Assembly: GCA_019914995.1 (NCBI GenBank)
Contig: CM034139.1
Location: 1,121,001 to 1,185,000 of the forward strand
Origin: Acanthochlamys bracteata
Lineage: Eukaryota > Streptophyta > Magnoliopsida > Pandanales > Velloziaceae
Reading direction: 5' to 3'
DNA length: 64,000 nt
Positions 59,004 through 64,000 of the stretch are shown piece after piece. A model generated the notes under the pieces. That model was not told where the DNA came from. It ran no database searches and saw only the letters and a program-made list of their open reading frames with translations. A program made the translations under genes and the position numbers. The stretch's first letter is position 1. The number at the start of each line of letters is the position of its first letter.

Positions 59004-62000
59004 TTGTTACAGAAAAAAGGTATGGAAGGCAGCCATACAAAAAGCAGATGGTATCTGGATAGTGGCTGCACCAGACACATGATAGGAAATATAAAATGCT
59101 TTAGTCACCTGCAAGAGCAATCAAATGGAAATGTAATCCTTGGTGACAATAGCAAATGCAGAGTGGTTGGAATTGGTAAAATTGGTAATGTCTCTTCACT
59201 ATGCATCGAAAATGTTTTACATGTACAGGGTCTTAAACACAATTTACTGAGTATTAGTCAACTCTGTGATAATGGTTTTAAAGTTAACTTTACAAATCAA
59301 TGCTGCTCAATTGTCAACTCCAACTCTGAAAAGGAAGTTCTACATGGAAAAAGAGAAGGTAATGTATATGTACTTTACATTGATGAATATCCTAATCACA
59401 AAATCTGTTTAGTGGCCAGTCAACAAGAAAACACTTGGCTTTGGCACAGAAGACTTGGGTATTGCAGTACAAAAATTCCGTCCAAACTCCTGAAACTAAG
59501 CTTAGTAAAAGGTCTTCCTGAAACAACCTTCAAACTGGAACATGTCTGTGATGCCAGCATGAAAGGAAAACAAGTCAGATCATCCTTCAAAACTAAACAA
59601 GTTGTCTCAACACAAAAGCCACTCCAGTTATTACATTTAGACTTATTTGGACCATCCCGCATTGCCAGCCTGGGAGGTAAGTACTACTGTTTAGTCATTG
59701 TGGATGATTACTCACGTTTTTATTGGGTGTATTTTCTTACATATAAAAATGATGCATTAAAAACATTTTCAATCTTCTTTAAAAGAATTCAAAACGAGCT
59801 AGATTTCGAAATCATTGCAATACGTAGTGATCATGGTAAAGAATTTCAAAACTTTGATTTTGATGAATTCTTCAATACAAATGGTGTTGTCCATAATTTT
59901 TCTGCCCCTAGAACTCCTCAACAAAACGGTGTTGTTGAAAGAAAGAATAGGGTGCTAGTGGAAATGGCAAGGACTATGTTGATTGAACAAAACATGCCTA
60001 AGTACTTCTGGGCAGAAGCTATAAGCACTGCGTGCTACATCATCAACCGTGCACTCATCAGACCTATCCTTAAAAAGACTCCATACGAACTCCTAAAAGG
60101 TAAAAAGCCTAATATCTCATATCTAAAGTGTTTTGGATGCAAATGTTTTGTATTAAACAATGGAAAGGAAAATCTTGGCAAATTTGATGACAAAAGTGAT
60201 GAAGGTATTTTTCTAGGATACTCCACTAACCCCAAGGCTTATAGAATTTTTAACAAAAGAACCTTAACAGTTGAAGAATCCATTCATGTTGTTTTCGATG
60301 AATCTAACAGTGGGTCAAGAAAGAAATCAGTTGTGAATGCAGGATCAGTTGCTAAGGAAGATACAATTTTTACTACAGCTGAGAAGCAGTCCTCTGGCTC
60401 AGAACAAGATACAAACAATGTACATCCAAATGCCGTTGAAGCAGAAAATGAACACATCTCAGACGAAATGACTCATGAACTTGAAACTATGGAAATCAGG
60501 CCAAGACCATTCAAACTTAGATCAAGCCATCCACAAGAAAACATAATAGGTAATGCAAATGAAGGCATAAGAACTCGATCTCAACTGAAAGGTAACTTCA
60601 TTGAACATTCAGAATTTGTCTCTACTGTTGAACCAAAATGTATTCTTGAAGCACTGAAAAATGATTGCTGGATTATTGCTATGCAAGATGAATTGAATCA
60701 ATTTGAAAGAAATAATGTGTGGCATCTAGTTAAAAGACCGTTGAACAAAACCATAATAGGAACTAAATGGGTATTTAGGAATAAAGCAGATGAAAATGAA
60801 AACATTATTAGAAACAAAGCTAGATTAGTAGCAAAAGGATATAATCAAGAAGAAGGTATAGATTTTGATAAGACATATGCCCCTGTAGCACGTCCTGAAG
60901 CCATTAGAATTCTACTAGCATTTGCATGTCATAAAGATTTTAAACTTTTTCAAATGGATGTCAAAAGTGCATTTTTGAATGGATTATTCAAAGAGGAGGT
61001 CTATGTTGAACCACCTCATGGTTTTGAAAACGAAGATTTTCCAGAACATGTCTTCAAGCTGAACAAAGCTCTATATGGCCTCAAACAATCCCCTAGGGCT
61101 TGGTATGAACGTCTAAGTGCTTTTCTGACTGAAAAGGGCTTTTCACGAGGTAAAATCGACTTAACTCTGTTCATTATGCATGACAACAATGATATTTTAA
61201 TTGTACAAATATATATTGATGATATAATATTTGGATCAACCAATGAAAAATTGTGCAAGATGTTTGCTGAGCTAATGCAGGGAGAGTTTGAGATGAGTCT
61301 AATGGGTGAGCTAAACTACTTCCTTGGACTTCAAATAAAGCAACTAGAGCATGAAATCTTCATTAATCAAAGTAAGTATGTCAAAGAATTGATTGCTAAA
61401 TACAAATGGACACTGGAAAAGAAGTCAACACACCCATGGCAACTTCCTGCAAACTTGACCTGGATGAGACAGGTAAGTCAATTGATCAAAAGACCTATAG
61501 AGGTATGATTGGCTCACTCCTTTACTTGACAGCAAGTAGGCCTGACATACAGTTTAGTATGTGCTTATGTGCTAGAATTTCAAAGTAATCCTAAAGAAAC
61601 TCATCTCTGTGCTGTTAAAAGAATACTTAGATACCTAAAGGGCACTTCAGAACTGGGTCTATTCTATCCAAAAGAATGCAGTTTCAACCTCATTACCTAT
61701 GCGGATGCTGACTTTGGAGGATGCAAACTGGACAGAAAAAGCACTAGTGGATCCTGTCAAATTCTTGGTGGCTGCCTGATATCCTGGTTTTCAAAGAAGC
61801 AATCCTCTGTAGCAATGTCTACTGCAGAAGCGGAATACGTCGCTTCCGGCAGCTGCTGTGCACAGGTATTGTGGATTAAACATCAACTATTAGATTATGG
61901 TTTTAATTTGAAAAACGTGCCCATCTTTTGTGATAATACAAGTGCTATCAAATTAACAAAAAATCCTATTTTACATTCTCGCATTAAACATATTGAGTTA

Positions 62001-62198
62001 CGACATCATTTCATCCGTGAGCGTGTTGAAAACAACGATATTGTCTTGGGTTTTGTAAACATTGAAAATCAACTTGCTGATATTTTTACAAAACCGTTAG
62101 CCTTTGATCAGTTCTCAAAGATTTGTCATGAACTAGGCTTATGCTTCATGAAAAAAATGCTCTCTACAAAACAGAGAATTTTATTCATATGTATATAA
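59004..62198 (+). pseudogene. SIRE pol (protease, integrase, RT, RNase H), two frameshifts
   Basis: Open from 59004 to 61508. The protease motif [11 protein letters not shown] is at residues 17-27. The integrase acidic triad is D213, D276, E312 (spacing 35), with the [10 protein letters not shown] block. Reverse transcriptase has [27 protein letters not shown] and catalytic YIDD (Asp739-740). Near 61400 the frame changes to 61406-61588 ([19 protein letters not shown]). Near 61570 it changes again to RNase H, 61569-62198 (ADADFGGCKLDRKSTSGSC, STAEAEYVASG, DNTSAIKL), ending in IFTKPLAFDQF. All catalytic residues I looked for are present, but the two frameshifts separate RT from RNase H. Confidence 0.9.
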
Positions 62199-62389
62199 GT
62201 GCTTTCAGTTTGCTTTTAGTTAACTATTTTTCGAAAACGGCTCCTTAAGTTTGTTTTTTGATCTGCAACTCAACACCCTCCTCTGCACTTAAAGCCTAAC
62301 CTGACATATCTCATCGAAGCCCATCCTTCTCCTATCTCTTCCGTCTCAAAACCAAAATCCCTAAAATCCCATCACTATTCACCGGAAGA
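62199..62389 (+). other. Spacer between pol and third ORF
   Basis: Pyrimidine-rich, non-coding leader of about 190 bp with CT-rich runs. It may serve a spliced or subgenomic transcript for the third ORF; this is inference. Confidence 0.5.
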
Positions 62390-63665
62390 ATGCCGACCAA
62401 AGAACTTGTCCGAAAGATCAAGAAGAACAAACAGGAAAATGACAGGCACAAGCGGTTCAAGAGTCCAGCAGCGTACACGAGATACCTCGATTGTCTTCGG
62501 TTGCCGGTCCTTCCGTCGACAACAATCCAATTCCAAGATTTTGACTCTGTCGGACTAGAAATCAAGGAATTATTTGAATTTCAAGGATGGATGATTCTAA
62601 TCTCCTTGCCGGGAAAGTATTTCAAGGAGAGTGTTCGGGTCTTCTACGCAAATTTGAAGTTGGACAGAATCTCCTCACTTAGCTCTGAAGTTCATGGGGT
62701 AAGAATAAACCTAGAGCCTAGATCTTTAGCAATGTTACTAGATGTTCCTTAGCATGAGGATGTTGACACTATGAATTCAACCAAAAGAAAATTACTTGAA
62801 GTTGGCACTGGACACGAACACCATTTTAGAGAAGGAATTGAAATCAATTGCTAATTTGCCTCTTCTCCCACGGGCAATGTGTCATATCATTTCAAGAATC
62901 ATCATACCAAGGACTGGAAGTAGAAATGATCTATCCACTATTGACTCCTACATCCTTTGGAGAATGATGAAAAAGCTTCCCATAAACTTCACTGAGCTTA
63001 TGATCAGTCACATGAGGAAAGCCTACAAATCTGAAGCCAAACACCTGCCATATCCTCATATCATCAGCAACATATGCCGAACATTCAGTGTGGAGATGGA
63101 TAAATTTGGAGATACTGAGATACAAAATCGGATAGTTCTGGATGGTAAATTCATTAACGGATTAACCTCGGCCGAGACTAGAGGAGCTCACTCCTCTGGA
63201 TAGCAGCAACAAACCAGGGCCGATATTCCACAACAGTCTACATGTCTAGAGGTACCAGCATGTGTTCTAGTTCCAGTAGAACAGTTGGAACAAATGAAAC
63301 GCTCGATTGAAAGCCTGCAGATTGAGTTGACAGGACAAATACAGAGGTTACAAGACACAATTGCATTTCAAGTTGAACTCAGTGATTCCAGATTTTTAGA
63401 AGTTAGGAACACCATCATATCTGCTTTAGATGAACTGAAGAAGCCTACTCAGAAAAAGGACAACAGAGCAGCTAGGACAAAATCTCAATCAGACCCACCA
63501 GAGCCGCAAAAACCAAGACCCAGACCACCTCTCTCTAAGGAACCTGTATCTGAGGATGAACCTGAAATTCTTCCTCAATTAGCTCCTGCCAAACCCAAAC
63601 ATAAAAGACCAAGACCATCTGGATGCAGATCCTCTGGCAGAAGCAAAACCAAACCAACATCTTAG
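62390..63665 (+). pseudogene. Third ORF in envelope position (plant transposon-protein type)
   Basis: Starts at ATG 62390 (MPTKELVRKIKKNKQ). The block KYFKESVRVFYANLKLD and RINLEPRSLAMLLDVP fits the putative plant transposon protein domain found after pol in SIRE and Athila elements. A stop at 62750 and a frame change lead to 62796-63203 (LLPRAMCHIISRIIIPRTG). A single TAG at 63201 then separates it, in the same frame, from 63285-63665, which has a coiled-coil-like start and a Pro/Lys-rich tail. No signal peptide or clear membrane anchor was seen, so 'envelope' describes position only. Confidence 0.75.
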
Positions 63666-63902
63666 AATCCCTCCTAGACTAAAACCAACTCCTATCTCTA
63701 TGTATGTTTTGTCTGCTTAATTTTTCATGGAGCTCTGTCTATGTATGTTTTGGTACAATGAATGTTTTGTCTATGTCTGAAATCCTCATGGATGCAGACT
63801 TTTTGTATGTTTGCTTAATATTTATATATCCTAAGCACCGTACTATTTTTTGGTTGATTACTCATCTTTCTCCCAATACTTGCATTTTTTTTGCTGCTGA
63901 CA

Positions 63903-63976
63903 AAAAGGGGGAGAATGGTTCAATAGACTATCAGTAATATTATAAGCACAGGTTGAATAGATAAAGGGGGAGAACA
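63903..63976 (+). promoter_or_regulatory. Polypurine tracts before the SIRE 3' LTR
   Basis: Two purine runs, AAAAAGGGGGAGAA (about 63902-63915) and AAAGGGGGAGAA (about 63963-63974), are typical plus-strand primers. The second is likely the one closer to the LTR, which begins beyond the window. Confidence 0.7.
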
Positions 63977-64000
63977 AGTACAGCCCTGAGCTTTGAGTAC

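Larger units (their letters stand above)
55538..64000 (+). mobile_element. SIRE-type Ty1/copia element (3' LTR outside window)
   Basis: 5' LTR 55538-56879, primer site 56882-56893, gag in two parts, pol, a broken third ORF, and purine tracts near 63905 and 63965. The long LTR, coiled-coil gag and extra ORF after RNase H define the SIRE/Maximus lineage. It has several stops and frameshifts but long open stretches, so it is the youngest large element in the window. Confidence 0.9.

Noticed and set aside
1-64000. CRISPR arrays, operons, phage or plasmid functions
   Set aside because: Nothing in the sequence supports these; all coding sequence is plant genes with introns or plant transposons.

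Overview
This window is nuclear DNA of a flowering plant, probably a eudicot. It is AT-rich, has spliced genes with GT-AG introns, and carries typical plant transposons (Ty1/copia, Ty3/gypsy, CACTA, Harbinger-like MITEs and a TRIM). I could not identify the species. No bacterial-style operons, CRISPR arrays, rRNA or tRNA genes were seen.

Region 1 (1-24.8 kb) is gene-bearing. On the minus strand (1507-6022) lies the 5' part of a gene for a PKHD-type 2-oxoglutarate/Fe(II) oxygenase. Six coding exons (297 codons) were resolved by splice sites. The gene runs off the left edge, or is truncated there, before the last catalytic residues. Its last visible intron holds a 1.15-kb nearly perfect palindrome (135-1287). 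An intergenic stretch of about 7 kb follows and contains a clean TRIM (11500-12019, 5-bp target duplication). On the plus strand (14392-23431) is a complete 12-coding-exon gene for phosphatidylserine synthase 1 of the base-exchange type; the joined frame is open for 424 codons.

Region 2 (24.8-28.6 kb) holds small elements: a Harbinger-like MITE with TTA target duplications, a degraded copia-type element on the minus strand, and a non-autonomous CACTA element.

Region 3 (28.9-55.3 kb) is a nest of dead LTR retrotransposons. Two Athila/Tat-like gypsy elements lie on the minus strand. Gypsy-1 is split by copia-1 (29240-32411, target duplication GCCCT). Gypsy-2 is split by copia-2 (43919-51415, target duplication CTACT), whose 5' LTR is itself split by a SIRE-type LTR (44242-46449, target duplication GAATT). 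A block made of gypsy integrase, copia LTR and SIRE LTR occurs twice, about 7.95 kb apart (35602-38448 and 43551-46380). The copies are separated by a SIRE derivative with gag but no recognisable pol. This points to a tandem duplication followed by collapse of one SIRE copy to a solo LTR.

Region 4 (55.5-64 kb) is a more recent SIRE-type copia element on the plus strand: 5' LTR, primer binding site, gag with coiled coil, pol (protease, integrase, reverse transcriptase, RNase H), a broken third envelope-position ORF, and polypurine tracts. Its 3' LTR lies beyond the window. It carries several frameshifts and stops.

Only the two genes in region 1 look like functional host genes. Exon and element limits were read by eye from splice signals, TG..CA ends and target duplications; similarity to families is from memory of those families, not from a search.
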